Source of the DNA: CAZVYJ01 sp964631565 | GTDB lineage: Bacteria; Planctomycetota; Phycisphaerae; SM23-33 | Direction of reading: 5' to 3' | Assembly: GCA_964631565.1 (NCBI GenBank) | Contig: CAZVYJ010000015.1 | Span: 1 to 61,752 of the forward strand | Length of the DNA: 61,752 nt | Shown here: in pieces, positions 60,672-61,752 of the stretch | Numbering within the stretch: the first letter of the stretch is position 1 | Layout of the letters: each line of letters opens with the position of its first letter | The notes under the pieces: model-generated | The model's input: the letters and a program-made list of their open reading frames with translations, nothing else | Databases searched by the model: none | What the model was told of the DNA's origin: nothing | Made by a program: the position numbers and the translations under genes

Positions 60672-60708
60672 GGGCGACCCGTCATGAATGAATTGCAATT
60701 ATCAGCGG

Positions 60709-61620
60709 TCAATCTATTTCGATATCCAGTGCGATGTCAGCTGCACAGGCCGAGTGAGTCAACGCTCCGATTGCTATCCGTTTCACGCCAGTTTCGGCTA
60801 CAGCCCGGACGTTCTGCATCGTAATGCCTCCGGACGCCTCCAGTTCGATTCTGTGTGCGGATGGAACTTCGTTGCGTCTCCTGACGGCCGTGCGAAGCTC
60901 ATCCAGAGACATGTTGTCCAGCAATATGATGTCCACCGGCAGCGTCATCGCGACCTCGAACTGCTGAAGCGTATCGACTTCGAGTTCGATAAACGCCTTG
61001 TCCGGCAGGAAGGGTTTGAGGCGTTCCAGTTCGCGGCCGGCCGCCGTCATGGGGTCCTGGCCCTCCACTCGGGCAAGTATCGCCAGATGATTGTCTTTCA
61101 CCAGCACCGCATCGTAGAGGCCGCGACGGTGATTCCTGCCGCCTCCGACGCGAACGGCGTATTTTTCCAGTTCGCGCCAGCCGGGCGTGGTCTTGCGCGT
61201 GTCATAAATTTCAGCACCGGTGCCTGCGACCGCATCGACATAGTTCGCCGTGGAAGTCGCGACACCCGAAAGCCTCTGCAGGAAGTTCAGTGCCACCCGC
61301 TCGGCCGCCATCATGCTGCGGGCCGGGCCAAACCACTCCGCCAGCACTGTGCCGGGCTGAACCCGCTCGCCTTCGCCTATAAGAGGCTCGGTGCGAAGGT
61401 GCCCGTCGTAGCTGACGGCGATTGTCTCCAGCAGTGCTCCGCCGCAAAAAACCATTTTCTGACGCGCGACGAAATACCCGGTAGCCGTCACCTCGCTGGG
61501 GACTATCGAGCTTGTAACGTCGCCGCCGCTGCCGAGGTCCTCGCTTCGGGCCATCTCGAGCAGCTTCCACAGATTATCTCTTTCACGTTTTCCCGGACTG
61601 ATAGACATGGGCGAAAGCAT
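60709..61620 (-). CDS. nadC: Nicotinate-nucleotide pyrophosphorylase (quinolinate phosphoribosyltransferase)
   Basis: About 300 residues, standard for NadC, which makes nicotinate mononucleotide from quinolinate and PRPP in de novo NAD synthesis. It has RVALNFLQRLSGVATSTANY, DTRKTTPGWRELEKYAVRVG, GGGRNHRRGLYDAVLVKDNH and the C-terminal EASGGITMQNVRAVAETGVK. Two starts are possible (61620, or the fifth codon at 61608); neither has a strong ribosome site. nadA and nadB are not in the window. It leads into birA. Confidence 0.97.
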   Translation of the reverse strand: MLSPMSISPGKRERDNLWKLLEMARSEDLGSGGDVTSSIVPSEVTATGYFVARQKMVFCGGALLETIAVSYDGHLRTEPLIGEGERVQPGTVLAEWFGPARSMMAAERVALNFLQRLSGVATSTANYVDAVAGTGAEIYDTRKTTPGWRELEKYAVRVGGGRNHRRGLYDAVLVKDNHLAILARVEGQDPMTAAGRELERLKPFLPDKAFIELEVDTLQQFEVAMTLPVDIILLDNMSLDELRTAVRRRNEVPSAHRIELEASGGITMQNVRAVAETGVKRIAIGALTHSACAADIALDIEID

Positions 61621-61752
61621 ACCCGAACTCGATGAAATAGAAAAGGTACCAGCTTCATAATGTGGAAAGACAGGCCGGCGTTAACTTATGCCCACAAATG
61701 AGCCGCGACCGTCAGGACATTATGCACTAAGCCTCCCCAAGTACGTATCTCT
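61621..61752. other. Right-edge intergenic sequence
   Basis: 132 nt upstream of nadC reaching the window edge. I see no gene, hairpin or consensus promoter in it. Confidence 0.4.

Overview
The window reads as a chromosomal segment of a GC-rich (roughly 60%) bacterium, most likely a planctomycete of the Phycisphaerae type. I infer this from gene content: a large MoxR / DUF58 / BatA / VWA membrane gene cluster with DUF4175-like and Gly-rich coiled-coil partners, PQQ-propeller/TPR and squalene-cyclase-repeat secreted proteins, an NPCBM protein, an HTH-receiver fusion, dnaA standing apart from dnaN/gyrB, and many short extragenic palindromes. No 16S gene is present, so this placement is inference.

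Left part (1-16.4 kb): an IS3-type transposase fragment at the edge; an HTH + receiver regulator; a UvrD/PcrA helicase; a minus-strand housekeeping run (rpmA, obg, coaX and a short MnmE-like GTPase); a secreted protein; a GNAT acetyltransferase; dnaA preceded by DnaA boxes and a candidate promoter (candidate oriC); a pilin-like protein bracketed by 24-bp direct repeats; a KaiC-like/ATP-grasp protein; and glutamate dehydrogenase.

Middle (16.7-33 kb): a membrane VWA protein; a four-TM protein; a four-PAS hybrid histidine kinase; a TrkH/KtrB potassium transporter; a secreted serpin; a zinc-ribbon protein beside a broken coding remnant; a thiamine-diphosphate 2-keto-acid decarboxylase; tRNA-Asp with a clear sigma70 promoter, followed by a tandem series of tRNA-3'-end-like segments each joined to a terminator hairpin; an acidic protein; and a co-directional methyltransferase / LarA-like / RsbU-like phosphatase set.

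Right part (33-61.7 kb): a minus-strand block of about 22 kb running from 55311 to 33005. In transcription order it encodes a 1529-residue PQQ/TPR protein, a squalene-cyclase-repeat protein, MoxR ATPase, an ankyrin lipoprotein, DUF58, BatA/VWA, VWA/amidotransferase-like, DUF4175-like, a coiled-coil protein, a TPR-like protein, an NPCBM protein, and then QueG and FolE, both usable for queuosine. After it come a DnaJ-type zinc protein without a J domain, a family 2 glycosyltransferase, a polytopic protein with a spermidine-synthase-like tail, BirA and NadC.

The most coherent functional unit is the MoxR/VWA cluster: an AAA+ chaperone with four MIDAS-type VWA or DUF58 proteins and large periplasmic partners, which looks like an envelope assembly or stress apparatus of unknown substrate. 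The least explained DNA-level signals are the tRNA-tail/terminator array at 28.15-28.58 kb and an interspersed inverted-repeat family whose arms have a 9-nt internal period.
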